Source of the DNA: Treponema sp.
GTDB lineage: Bacteria > Spirochaetota > Spirochaetia > Treponematales > Breznakiellaceae
NCBI GenBank assembly: GCA_031274285.1
Contig: JAISQJ010000187.1
Coordinates: 1-38,268, forward strand
DNA: 38,268 nt
Direction of reading: 5' to 3'
The position numbers were made by a program, and so were the translations under genes. Positions within the stretch are counted from its first letter, which is position 1; every line of letters starts with the position of its first letter. Shown here in pieces: positions 1-7,559 of the stretch. Under the pieces are notes generated by a model. It ran no database searches. It was not told the DNA's origin and saw nothing but the letters and a program-made list of their open reading frames with translations.

Positions 1-37
1 CAGACATAAACCGATGAAAAATCTCATTTTTCAAGCC

Positions 38-73
38 CCTTTGTGCGCCTTCGGCGCCTTTGTGGTTAAAATT
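38..73 (+). repeat. Dispersed intergenic motif, copy 1
   Basis: This copy reads cctttgtg, a small GCGCC-TTC-GGCGC hairpin, then cctttgtggttaaaattt. Related sequence recurs on the minus strand at 27310-27345 and in degraded form near 33950-34030 and 38002-38047. It is non-coding; its role is unknown. Confidence 0.5.
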
Positions 74-90
74 TCCTGAGAATTCTTGGC

Positions 91-107
91 ACCCATATTC
101 TATGGGT
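91..107. promoter_or_regulatory. Perfect 7-bp-arm dyad
   Basis: ACCCATA-TTC-TATGGGT is a perfect inverted repeat with a three-base centre, about 145 bp ahead of the first gene. It could be an operator or a small hairpin. No partner regulator is visible. Confidence 0.3.
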
Positions 108-219
108 CAAGTTTAGCCCAAGGGGCGGGGTATTCAACCCCCCTTCGAATAAAAGGGGGAATGGATAGTCCGTCGGCGGACCGGCCATTCCTTTTTTTAT
201 GCCCCTGCCAATCGTAGCT

Positions 220-236
220 TTCCCCGGTCCGGGGAA
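220..236. promoter_or_regulatory. Perfect 8-bp-arm dyad before first CDS
   Basis: TTCCCCGG-T-CCGGGGAA is a perfect dyad with a one-base centre, ending 14 bases before the ATG at 251. A one-base centre cannot form a hairpin loop without losing pairs, so a protein-binding operator is the more natural reading. Neither use is proven. Confidence 0.35.
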
Positions 237-250
237 CCTATACTCATACC

Positions 251-1291
251 ATGGTTTTTTCAAAACTGAAATTTCGAAGGAATACCGTTTTCCTTTTCAC
301 ATTCCTGGTCCTCTCCGACTGTTCCACCCTTTCCACGGGGCCGCAAGGTCCGGCGGAGGCGAAGGCCCGGATTACCGGGGTTTCGGATATAGAGCGCCCC
401 CGGTTCCCGGATATTACGGCCATAAGGCCGCACTGGCAGGCCGCGGCGGGAAGCATCTCCGTCTCCGCGGGGCGGATCAGGGAAGGGCGGCTGGACTACT
501 GGGCCCTCAGAATCGATCTGGACGGCGGGCCGGGGAATCAGATGCGGATCGTGGCGGGGGGCGGCGGCGATGCGGCGGCCGGCCATGTGCTAAGTACCTA
601 CGTGTCGAGTTTTGTCAGGGACCAGGGCCTCTGGGCGGGGATCAACGCCGTCCCCTTTGACCCTTCATCGGCCCGGGAAGGGGAGGATCGGCGGGTGGCG
701 GGCCTTGCCGTTTCAGCGGGTCGGGTTATCGCCCCGCCGACAGCCCGTTTCGACGCCCTGGTGTTTTATGGGGACCGCGGGGCCGCCATCGTGAGCCAGG
801 GGGACATTGACAGTTCCGGCCCCGTACCGCAGCATGGGGGGCGGGACATTCTCCACGCCGCCGGGGGCTTCCACCGTATTCTGCGGGACGGGGAGCTTAC
901 GGAGCGGGCCCGGCAAAGGCGGGCAGGACCCCGCCATGCCCGGAGCGCCGCGGGACTCTCCGGCAACGGCAGAATCCTCTACCTTATCGCCATCAACGGG
1001 GGCTTCCCCGGCAGGGCGGGGGCCACCGAAGCGGAAACCGCCCTGATTCTCAAAGCCCTGGGGGCCCAGGATGCGCTTAACCTGGACGGCGGCGGCTCCG
1101 CAGCCCTGGCCCTGCGTTTTCCCGCCGACGGCAATACCGACAGCAATGCTAACGGCAATACCGACAGCAATGCTAACGGCAATGCCGACGGCAATGCCGA
1201 CGGCGCCGTAAGAATCCTCAACACCCCGGCCCACGCGGGTTTCCCCGGCCGGGAACGGGCGGTGGCGGTCTGCCTGGGCTTCGGGCCTTGA
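251..1291 (+). CDS. Phosphodiester glycosidase (NAGPA/DUF2233) family lipoprotein
   Basis: A 346-residue envelope protein. The C-terminal half carries the phosphodiester glycosidase (NAGPA) signature: a YLIAINGG strand, a GATEAE segment and then LGAQDALNLDGGGSAAL around residues 275-295. Characterised members remove terminal sugars from phosphodiester-linked glycans, but the substrate here cannot be read. The N terminus is a basic and hydrophobic signal with a possible lipobox ending LSDC at about residue 24; Asp before Cys is unusual, so lipidation is uncertain. A run of six 12-bp units encodes an Asn/Asp/Gly/Ser-rich insert (about residues 294-317) between the GGGS motif and the final strand, where family members vary. 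The ribosome binding site is weak (GGGGAA, about 14 bases before ATG). It appears monocistronic. Confidence 0.75.
   Translation: MVFSKLKFRRNTVFLFTFLVLSDCSTLSTGPQGPAEAKARITGVSDIERPRFPDITAIRPHWQAAAGSISVSAGRIREGRLDYWALRIDLDGGPGNQMRIVAGGGGDAAAGHVLSTYVSSFVRDQGLWAGINAVPFDPSSAREGEDRRVAGLAVSAGRVIAPPTARFDALVFYGDRGAAIVSQGDIDSSGPVPQHGGRDILHAAGGFHRILRDGELTERARQRRAGPRHARSAAGLSGNGRILYLIAINGGFPGRAGATEAETALILKALGAQDALNLDGGGSAALALRFPADGNTDSNANGNTDSNANGNADGNADGAVRILNTPAHAGFPGRERAVAVCLGFGP
1130..1201 (+). repeat. Six tandem 12-bp units inside the glycosidase gene
   Basis: Units alternate ggcaataccgac and agcaatgctaac (two pairs, a 24-bp period), followed by two copies of ggcaatgccgac. They encode four-residue steps rich in Asn, Asp and Gly. 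Each unit is a multiple of three, so copy-number change would alter length without breaking the frame. Confidence 0.9.
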
Positions 1292-1296
1292 GTGCG

Positions 1297-1325
1297 TTGA
1301 CAAAAAAACCGCCTTCCGGTAGCCT
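1297..1325 (+). promoter_or_regulatory. Possible promoter upstream of CT tract
   Basis: A perfect -35 TTGACA (1297-1302) lies 17 bp before TAGCCT (1320-1325), a poor -10 with three matches. If used, transcription would start about 30 bases before the CT tract and run toward the lipoprotein gene at 1637. Confidence 0.3.
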
Positions 1326-1361
1326 GTTTTTACGGTGCCGAATTTCTGTGTGAATTCAGAT

Positions 1362-1388
1362 TCTCTCTCTCTCTCTCTCTCTCTCTCT
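1362..1388 (+). repeat. (TC)n microsatellite, 27 nt
   Basis: An uninterrupted TC/CT dinucleotide tract lies in the 345-bp non-coding gap between 1291 and 1637. It is on the coding strand of the downstream lipoprotein gene, the same sense orientation as the two longer tracts near 29.3 and 33.7 kb. Its flanks are not related to those cassettes. Nothing else coding was seen in this gap. Confidence 0.95.
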
Positions 1389-1486
1389 AAATCATAGAAG
1401 AAAATTATCACTTTTACCGCAAAACCCTCATTCAGGGAAGGCCCAAAGGACCGCCGCCCTGGATACACCCTTTCCTTTGGAAAAAT

Positions 1487-1523
1487 GCCGGATACTCCTT
1501 TATGGGGAAATTCCGGCTTTTTT
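1487..1523 (+). terminator. Rho-independent terminator candidate
   Basis: A GCCGGA...TCCGGC outer stem with an inner CTCC/GGGG stem is followed directly by six T. It lies between the CT tract and the next lipoprotein gene. It may end the 251-1291 transcript or act as a leader terminator. Confidence 0.6.
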
Positions 1524-1636
1524 ATAGGGGCCTGCACAATGCGGACACCCCAAACCGCCCGGTAGGGCGACTAATCAACCGTAGCCCGCAAGCCGCCATT
1601 GACGGCAGGGCGGCGGCACGGAAAAAGGAGTTCTCC

Positions 1637-2179
1637 ATGAAGAACTTTTTCAAGCTTGTTGGGCTTATTGCCGCGGCGGCGATAATTGTGTTGGCGGGGT
1701 GCCCCACTGATCCGGGCGGCGGCGGCACGGGCGGTCCTCCGGCAGCTACCGACGTAACGATTTATACCCTCAACGGAGAAGGAGAACTTGAGGAGTATAC
1801 CGGTACCGGCTCGGAGCAGACCGTAACCGCCGAGATGTATCTACCGGCGGGTGATGATTCACCGGCGCCGAAATCTCTTGGCACTATCGGCAGCATTACA
1901 GCGGATGGAAAGCTGACCTTGAACATTCCGGAAACGGTTGAGGACGACAGCTTGTTCGACGGCGCCGTTGTTGGGATATCCGGTAAAATCGGATATTTCG
2001 ACATAACGCCCAGTCTCACGTTGTATGCCGCCGACGGAAGCAGCTTTATTGATACTATTATATATACCACCACGGCAGGTTATATCGTTGGCTATTCATC
2101 TAGAAAGGGCTGGAATTATTGGGGGGATGATGATGCGGCGGTAACCGACATCTCCGCTTACAAGTGGGTGATAAATTAG
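1637..2179 (+). CDS. Small lipoprotein, function unknown
   Basis: A 180-residue putative lipoprotein. The ATG at 1637 is set by AAGGAG at 1625-1630. The signal peptide MKNFFKLVGLIAAAAIIVLAGC ends in a classical LAGC lipobox with Cys22. A Gly/Pro linker follows, then an acidic, beta-rich domain with repeated Thr-rich strands. The C terminus (GWNYWGDDDAAVTDISAYKWVIN) is aromatic. I do not recognise the family. It probably sits in the inner or outer membrane facing the periplasm. A clear terminator follows ten bases after the stop, so it is monocistronic, and the next gene converges on it. Confidence 0.8.
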   Translation: MKNFFKLVGLIAAAAIIVLAGCPTDPGGGGTGGPPAATDVTIYTLNGEGELEEYTGTGSEQTVTAEMYLPAGDDSPAPKSLGTIGSITADGKLTLNIPETVEDDSLFDGAVVGISGKIGYFDITPSLTLYAADGSSFIDTIIYTTTAGYIVGYSSRKGWNYWGDDDAAVTDISAYKWVIN

Positions 2180-2188
2180 TAAACGCAG

Positions 2189-2210
2189 GGTGACAGGAGT
2201 CACCTTTTTT
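2189..2210 (+). terminator. Rho-independent terminator of the small lipoprotein
   Basis: GGTGAC-AGGA-GTCACC followed by six T: a six-bp stem with a four-base loop, ten bases after the stop at 2179. Confidence 0.8.
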
Positions 2211-2220
2211 GGCGGGCGGT

Positions 2221-3576
2221 TTAGCCCAGATACTGCCGGACCGCTTCGCCGATGGCGGTATAAATTTCCCGGCGCGTGGCGTCGTCGTGTTCCAGCAGGG
2301 TAAAGCGGAAGCCGGGGAGTTCGCTGGCAAAGCCGGAGAGGGGCACCACGCAGATCCCCGTGGAGGCCAGGAGCCAGTAGACAAAACGTTTGTCCGGCGC
2401 CACCCCCCTGGTTTTCTCCCGGATGTAGTCCTCCAGGGAAGGATCCTTTACCGGCAGGGTCCGGCTCCGGCCCCTGAGGTCCGCCAGGGCCGCGGAATCA
2501 AAAACCGCGCTGGCATAGAGGGCCCCCCTGGGCTTCACGATGGTAATGCCCGGTATCCCCCACAGGGCCCGGTAGGCTTCCTCCGCCCGCCGGGCGAACA
2601 TTGCCGCCCGCCGGGCCAGATGCCCCGGATAGCGGCTGTCCGCCATGATGGCGGGGATGCAGAGCTGGGGGAGGCTGGTGGAGCAGACCTCCAGCCGCTT
2701 GGCGTCCAGGAGGCTCCTCACATACGCATCAAAAGAGGGGTCCGCATGGCGGTTGTAGACCTCCGCCCAGCCGCAGCGGGCACCGGGCCAGGGGACTTCC
2801 TTGGAGAGGGAACGCAGGGCAATGCCCGGCGCCTCCCCGATCACCTGGGAAAGGGCCGCGGTCTCCTCCCCGCCGTACACGATGTTGGCGTAGGTCTCGT
2901 CGCAGATAATAAAGAGGTCGTAGGTTTTGGCGATCCGCACAAACTGCCGCAGTATTTCTACGGGGTACACCGCGCCGGTTGGGTTATCGGGATTTATCAA
3001 CAGTATCCCTGCTACCGCATCGTTGTAGCGGACCTTGAGTTCCACATCCTCCATGTCGGGCATCCAGTTGTTGGCCGGGTCCAGCCGGTAGGTTAGATGC
3101 TCGTAGCCCGAATGGGCCGCCTCGGCGCTGGAGAGGGTGGAATAGGCGGGGCTGGGCCCCAGGACCCGGGCCTCCCGCCTGAGAAAGCCGAAAACCTTGG
3201 CCACCGCGTCCCCCAGGCCGTTAAAAAAAAGGATGTCCTCCCCGGAGACCTTGGCGGGTTCCACCAGGGCCTCTGGCGGGGTCCCCGGGGAACCGGGTTC
3301 CAGGACCGGCCGCCGGTTCACCTGTTCCGCCAGGAATTCCCTGGTCCCCAGGGCCCCTTCAGTTTCGGAATAGGCATAGGACAGATCCTCCGCCGCCTTT
3401 TCCCGGACAATATCCTTGATCCAGGGGGCCACGGGTTCCCCTTTCTTTACCGGGTCCCCGATATTCTCCCAGCGAATGGGTATCCGCCATTTTTCAAGAC
3501 TCCGGGCAAAGCTCACAATCTCCCGAATTTCGTATTTTAGTTTCCCCGCTCCGGGGTGGAGTATGTCCCGCCGCAT
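2221..3576 (-). CDS. Pyridoxal-phosphate aminotransferase, class I/II
   Basis: A 451-residue fold-type I aminotransferase. Visible landmarks are the substrate-side segment NPDNPTGAVY (residues 195-204), CDETYANIVY with Asp226 and Tyr229 for the pyridine ring, RSLSKEVPWPGAR with the Schiff-base Lys259 and Arg267 for phosphate contact, and a C-terminal GFRFTLL segment near residue 428. It is longer than typical AspC or AlaA proteins (about 400) because of an N-terminal extension and a Pro/Gly-rich insert around residues 90-110. Substrate cannot be assigned; a branched-chain or alanine role is possible given the biosynthetic genes in the window but is unproven. A good ribosome binding site (AAGAGGAAAC) precedes the ATG at 3576. 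It is convergent with the lipoprotein gene at 1637. Confidence 0.88.
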   Translation of the reverse strand: MRRDILHPGAGKLKYEIREIVSFARSLEKWRIPIRWENIGDPVKKGEPVAPWIKDIVREKAAEDLSYAYSETEGALGTREFLAEQVNRRPVLEPGSPGTPPEALVEPAKVSGEDILFFNGLGDAVAKVFGFLRREARVLGPSPAYSTLSSAEAAHSGYEHLTYRLDPANNWMPDMEDVELKVRYNDAVAGILLINPDNPTGAVYPVEILRQFVRIAKTYDLFIICDETYANIVYGGEETAALSQVIGEAPGIALRSLSKEVPWPGARCGWAEVYNRHADPSFDAYVRSLLDAKRLEVCSTSLPQLCIPAIMADSRYPGHLARRAAMFARRAEEAYRALWGIPGITIVKPRGALYASAVFDSAALADLRGRSRTLPVKDPSLEDYIREKTRGVAPDKRFVYWLLASTGICVVPLSGFASELPGFRFTLLEHDDATRREIYTAIGEAVRQYLG

Positions 3577-3606
3577 GTTTCCTCTTGTGTCCGCCCAGAG
3601 CGGGCA

Positions 3607-4407
3607 TTAATCCTTCCAGGGGAAGATAAAACTTTTAAGGGTCCGGGTGCCGGTTTTTTCCCGCTCCTCAATAAGCAGGGCGTCCCAGGGAATCTTACGG
3701 CGTTTGGCGGCAGCCGTATTGGTGTCCGCAAGTGCGGCCGCGTTGGCCTCAATCCAGTCGTATTTTAATAGACGCAGCCGCAGGGCCTCGTCCAGGTACA
3801 ACAGTATCCCCGCGGGGCCGGGAAAAAGAAAGGCCAGCAGCACCGACAGGACCAGGAGCACTAAATTGTGAATAAAGCTAAAGACGCAAAAACCGGGGTT
3901 ATCGAAAAAGAAGATAAAGCTTTTTTTCAGAGCCTTGGAAAGCTTGGTATCCAGCCGGGAGCGGATGGCAAAGAAAAACTGGAAAGACAGGACCCCCACC
4001 ACGGTGGTCCAGAACACCACCGCGGCCAGAAAAAGCCCGAACAGCGAACTGGTCCCCAAATACCAGGGAATGATCAGGGTGGTTAGAAACCAGAGGACAA
4101 AAATCAGGCCCCCCATCACCAGGCCCGCGGGCCAAAGGGCTTTGAGGTTGCGGAAGAAATCCCCAAACCCAAAGGAGCCGTAATCGGAAACGCTTTTAAG
4201 TGAGTAGGCCGCGGCCGCCAGGTACACCGAGCACCACAGGATGCCAATCAGCATGGAGGCCACCGACAGGACCGGCACGGAAAGGAGCAGTCCCGGAATG
4301 AAAACCGGGAAGGCCACGCTGGCAATAAAGCCCAGGTTCAGCAGGGCCACCCTAAAAAGGTTGTCCCAGAGGTCAAAAAAAGTCTTCTTGATTAAGAATC
4401 CAATCAT
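3607..4407 (-). CDS. Integral membrane protein, YesL/DUF624-like
   Basis: A 266-residue protein with about six hydrophobic spans grouped in pairs, a short basic loop with SRLDTKLSKALKKSF near the middle, and a cytoplasmic-looking basic C terminus (AAAKRRKIPWDALLIEEREK). The overall pattern resembles the DUF624/YesL family, whose function is unknown. This is a fold-level impression, not a motif match. The start is placed at MIGFLIKKTF (4407) because the extension upstream would run into the divergent DUF4062 gene and reads like intergenic sequence. The ribosome binding site is weak (AGGATA). It follows the aminotransferase gene's start by 30 bases, on the same strand upstream of it, so the two are probably co-transcribed. 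Confidence 0.75.
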   Translation of the reverse strand: MIGFLIKKTFFDLWDNLFRVALLNLGFIASVAFPVFIPGLLLSVPVLSVASMLIGILWCSVYLAAAAYSLKSVSDYGSFGFGDFFRNLKALWPAGLVMGGLIFVLWFLTTLIIPWYLGTSSLFGLFLAAVVFWTTVVGVLSFQFFFAIRSRLDTKLSKALKKSFIFFFDNPGFCVFSFIHNLVLLVLSVLLAFLFPGPAGILLYLDEALRLRLLKYDWIEANAAALADTNTAAAKRRKIPWDALLIEEREKTGTRTLKSFIFPWKD

Positions 4408-4442
4408 TATCCTATGATATTGGATAATCCCCCATCTGTCCA

Positions 4443-4472
4443 TTGCATAAAAAAATGCCGATACTGTATAGA
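4443..4472 (+). promoter_or_regulatory. Putative sigma70 promoter of the DUF4062 gene
   Basis: TTGCAT (4443-4448), an 18-bp spacer and TATAGA (4467-4472) lie in the 93-bp divergent gap, 28 bp before the ATG at 4501. Confidence 0.45.
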
Positions 4473-4500
4473 AGTTATACCGGATTGGGAAGGAGCGGAC

Positions 4501-5610
4501 ATGCCAAAGAAACACCTGGTGTACATAGGATCAACTCTGGATGACCTGAAGGCCGAGAGCCGGGAACTCTTCCGGGTTATTTTGGAACTGGGCCATATCC
4601 CGGTCCAGGCGCCCCGGAACGGGGATGATGAGGCGGACCGGGCCCTGATAAACAAAACTATCAGCGAATGTGACTACTTTATCAGCCTGGCGGCCCACCG
4701 GTACAGTGAGGAAGGGAAGCCCAGCCCCCTGGAGGCCGAATACAACCAGGCCCTGAACTGCGCCGTCCCCGTGATCGCCCTGATTGTGGATGAGGACGCC
4801 CGCTGGCGGGCCAATAAAAAGGAAACCAAGCCGGGCCAGATCCGTAAACTCAACGATTTTAAGAGCAGCCTCCGCAAACATCCCCACGGCGCCTGGTCCA
4901 ACACCCAGGAGCTTTGCCAAAAAGCGCAGAATCTGCTGATCCGGGAGATCAACCTCCGGCCCCGACCGGGCTGGGTTCCCGGCGGCGAGGGGATTAACCC
5001 GGCGGTGGCCAACGAGCTGGCCCGGCTGGGAGCGGAAAACGGGGAACTCAAGCGGCGGCTTGGGATTGAAAGCGGGGACCTGGTCAGCCGGTTGCGGGAA
5101 CAGCTTAAACACGCGGTCAAGGTGCTGGCCCTGAACCGGGCGGTCCTGAGCTTCTACTACGAAAATGGCAAGACCTGGGAGAATACCCGGAAATTCCGCT
5201 ACCTGCGGATCTTCAAGGTCCTGGCTCCGGAACTCTACATCGGCAAGACCACCGCGGATATTTCCCACTTCCTGGGGGGAGTCCTGAATCCTGACCTTAA
5301 GCGCACGGTGCGCAAGGATTTCCCCACCCCTTCCAACACGGTCAAGAAGATCATGGCCGACTTCGCCCTGCTCAAACTGACCAGGTGCGCGGGCGGGGAC
5401 CCGGCCCTGGGATCGGACAGCGAACTTTGGGAGATTACCGAATACGGAAAGGAGCTTTACGCGGTATACCGGCTGCGGCAGCTTGAAAAGCCCATTGAAC
5501 GGCTGACGGCCCAGGCGGTTCAAAGGACCGAAGAGGTTCCGGCCCCGGCGGAGACGGAAGCGGAAGAGCCTGAGCCCCCTAAGCGGCGGGGAAGGAAGAA
5601 GGGGGCCTAG
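4501..5610 (+). CDS. DUF4062 domain protein with C-terminal winged-helix-like region
   Basis: A 369-residue soluble protein. Residues 3-95 match the DUF4062 pattern: VYIGSTLDDLKAESREL, then GHIPVQAP, a Cys/Asp-Tyr-Phe strand (CDYFISLAAHRY), SPLEAEYNQAL and a final VIALIVDEDARW. This TIR-like alpha/beta domain is usually the N-terminal sensor or effector part of larger NTPases; here no NTPase follows. A short heptad-like segment (about 165-200) leads to a helical domain (205-340) that reads like a winged helix (SHFLGGVLNPDLKRTVRKDF, then ITEYGKELYAVYRL). The tail is basic (PPKRRGRKKGA), AT-hook-like. AAGGAG sets the ATG at 4501. Nucleic-acid binding is inference. A role in defence or signalling is possible from the domain, but nothing in the neighbours supports it. 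Confidence 0.75.
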   Translation: MPKKHLVYIGSTLDDLKAESRELFRVILELGHIPVQAPRNGDDEADRALINKTISECDYFISLAAHRYSEEGKPSPLEAEYNQALNCAVPVIALIVDEDARWRANKKETKPGQIRKLNDFKSSLRKHPHGAWSNTQELCQKAQNLLIREINLRPRPGWVPGGEGINPAVANELARLGAENGELKRRLGIESGDLVSRLREQLKHAVKVLALNRAVLSFYYENGKTWENTRKFRYLRIFKVLAPELYIGKTTADISHFLGGVLNPDLKRTVRKDFPTPSNTVKKIMADFALLKLTRCAGGDPALGSDSELWEITEYGKELYAVYRLRQLEKPIERLTAQAVQRTEEVPAPAETEAEEPEPPKRRGRKKGA

Positions 5611-5624
5611 AACTTTGTTAATCG

Positions 5625-5645
5625 ACCCCGCCAGGGGTTTCTTTT
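5625..5645 (+). terminator. Weak terminator after the DUF4062 gene
   Basis: ACCCC-GCCA-GGGGT followed by TTCTTTTG, 14 bases after the stop. The stem is only five bp. Confidence 0.45.
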
Positions 5646-5655
5646 GAAATCTTTC

Positions 5656-5684
5656 TCGACATAAATTGCAAATTTGTTTATTAT
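5656..5684 (+). promoter_or_regulatory. Sigma70-like promoter giving a leaderless start
   Basis: TCGACA (5656-5661), exactly 17 bp, then TATTAT (5679-5684); each hexamer has one mismatch. The expected transcription start, seven bases after the -10, falls at about 5691-5692, the A of the ATG at 5692. There is no Shine-Dalgarno sequence before that ATG. Confidence 0.6.
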
Positions 5685-5691
5685 TCTTGGT

Positions 5692-7473
5692 ATGTTAACT
5701 TTTTCTGATTACATTGCCAACTGGCCGGATCTCCCCTGGACCAATTTTGCCGCATGGCTGGAGGGGATAGGGGAAAAATGGGCGGAACGGATCGCCGTCA
5801 TGTACCGGGCCGGTGGACAGAAAGTATTTACCCGCTGGACCTATGGTTACCTTGCCGGGGAGTGCCGCCGGATAGGCCGGGGCCTCCTGGCCGCGGGACT
5901 GGTCAAGGGGGACCGGGTGGTCCTATGGGCGGAGAACCGCCCCGAATGGATGGCCCTGTGGATAGGTACGGCGGCCGCGGGGCTGGTCATCGTGCCGGTG
6001 GATTTTCTGGTTTCCGAAAAAGAGTGCCGCAATATCATTGAAATAACCGGGGCCAGGGCCCTTTTCTATTCCGGCCGCAAGAAGAGTTTTGCCGACGCCC
6101 TGGCGGGGGACGGCATTAACCTGGATGTTAAGGTCTGCATCAGCGGCGGGGAGACGGCGGGGGGAGACTTCCCCGGCGGAACCAACACCCCTACCAACGG
6201 CGCGGGCAGGGAATGGGCCGATTTCGGCGCGGATGCGGGAAAGGCGGCCCTGCCCAAGGGTACCGATATTGACGGGTTGGACCCGGTTTCCATCGTATTC
6301 ACCTCCGGCACCACGGGCTTTGCCAAGGGAGTCACCCTGCACCACCGGGGGATCCTGGCCAATACCAATGCGGCCATCCTCCAACTGCGGGCCTACGAGT
6401 GGGACGTATTTATCAATGTCCTGCCCCTGCACCACACCTACCCCACCACCTGTTCCTTCATGGCTCCCCTTAGCCTGGGGGCCGCCACCATCATTGTGGA
6501 AAAACTGATAGGCAAGGTGGTGGTGGAGGATATTCGGGACGGCAAGGGGACCTTCCTCATCGCCGTGCCCCTGCTCTACGACAAGGTTATGGTGGCCCTG
6601 GATCAGGGTTTCCACAAACTCAACCCCCTCTTGCAGGGAATCTTTAACCGGCTGCGGAAAATTTCCCTGGACCGGGCCAATAAGGGGAAGATCCGTTTTG
6701 GCCGGATTGCCCTTTGGCTTATCCGCAAGAAGGCGGGGCTGGCGTCCATCAGGATGGTAGTGGCCGGCGGCGGCCCCCTCAGCCCCAAGACCGCGGACTT
6801 CTTCGACTCCTTCGGCTTTAACATGGTCCACGGCTACGGCATGAGTGAGAACAGCCCCCTTATCAGCGTTAACACCCCCTGGCGCCGCCGCAATGTCTCG
6901 GTGGGGCTTCCGGTTAAGTACACCCAGGTGCGGATCGATGATCCCGACGATGAGGGCCGGGGCGAAATTGTGATTAAATCCCCTTCCATCATGCTGGGCT
7001 ACTACAACAACCCGGAGGCCACCGCGGAGGTACTTACCGGGGACGGCTGGCTTAGGACCGGGGACCTGGGCTACCTGGATGAGGACGGTTTTATCTATAT
7101 CAACGGCCGCAAGAAAAACCTGATCGTCAGTTCCGGGGGCAAGAACGTTTACCCCGAGGAGATCGAATTCCACTTTAACGGCTCCCGGGTTATCGGGGAG
7201 ATTCTGGTCCTGGGCAGAAAGGAGGCCAGTTTCGGCGGGGAACAGATATTCGCCGTGGCGGTCCCCAACTTTGAAGCCCTGGCCCAGGACTACCCCGGTC
7301 GGGAATTGGACGACGGCTTTTTACGGGGTCTTATCAAAAAGGAAATTGAGGAGGCTAACCGGCACTTGGCGGGCTACAAGAAGATCGTTGACTTTACCCT
7401 GCGCCGGGAACCCTTTGAAAAGAACGCCCAGCAGAAGATCCGCCGCTTCCTGTACCAGGATTACGCGAAGTAG
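5692..7473 (+). CDS. Long-chain acyl-CoA synthetase-like AMP-forming ligase
   Basis: A 593-residue ANL-superfamily enzyme that would activate a carboxylic acid with ATP and load it onto CoA or a carrier. The P-loop-like motif FTSGTTGFAKGVTLHHRG starts near residue 203. The adenine-side motif HGYGMSENSP is near residue 380, and GWLRTGDLGYLDEDGFIYINGRKKN and SSGGKNVYPEEIE carry the hinge Asp and the ribose-binding segment near residues 450-490. The C terminus has the catalytic-Lys region (QQKIRRFLYQDYAK). Length and the DLPWTNFAAWLEGIGEKW opening resemble spirochetal FadD-type enzymes; substrate chain length is not readable. A TTG upstream at 5674 lies inside the promoter, so the ATG at 5692 is preferred. 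It is monocistronic, with a strong terminator. Confidence 0.85.
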   Translation: MLTFSDYIANWPDLPWTNFAAWLEGIGEKWAERIAVMYRAGGQKVFTRWTYGYLAGECRRIGRGLLAAGLVKGDRVVLWAENRPEWMALWIGTAAAGLVIVPVDFLVSEKECRNIIEITGARALFYSGRKKSFADALAGDGINLDVKVCISGGETAGGDFPGGTNTPTNGAGREWADFGADAGKAALPKGTDIDGLDPVSIVFTSGTTGFAKGVTLHHRGILANTNAAILQLRAYEWDVFINVLPLHHTYPTTCSFMAPLSLGAATIIVEKLIGKVVVEDIRDGKGTFLIAVPLLYDKVMVALDQGFHKLNPLLQGIFNRLRKISLDRANKGKIRFGRIALWLIRKKAGLASIRMVVAGGGPLSPKTADFFDSFGFNMVHGYGMSENSPLISVNTPWRRRNVSVGLPVKYTQVRIDDPDDEGRGEIVIKSPSIMLGYYNNPEATAEVLTGDGWLRTGDLGYLDEDGFIYINGRKKNLIVSSGGKNVYPEEIEFHFNGSRVIGEILVLGRKEASFGGEQIFAVAVPNFEALAQDYPGRELDDGFLRGLIKKEIEEANRHLAGYKKIVDFTLRREPFEKNAQQKIRRFLYQDYAK

Positions 7474-7511
7474 CGCCGTGGTTACACTAAAACGGTATCA
7501 GACATGCTTGC

Positions 7512-7547
7512 GCTATCCACCACCAAAGGTGGTGGATAGCCGATTTT
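7512..7547 (+). terminator. Terminator with perfect 13-bp stem
   Basis: GCTATCCACCACC-AAA-GGTGGTGGATAGC, then CGATTTT. The stem is perfect with a three-base loop. The T-rich side is on the plus strand, so it serves the acyl-CoA synthetase gene. Confidence 0.75.
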
Positions 7548-7559
7548 AAGCAATTTTTT

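Noticed and set aside
1362-1388. Third copy of the 276-bp cassette
   Set aside because: Only the dinucleotide tract is shared; flanking sequence does not align on either strand.
1502-1636. 45-residue N-terminal extension of the small lipoprotein
   Set aside because: It begins within the terminator and lacks a signal sequence; the ATG at 1637 has AAGGAG and a perfect lipoprotein signal.
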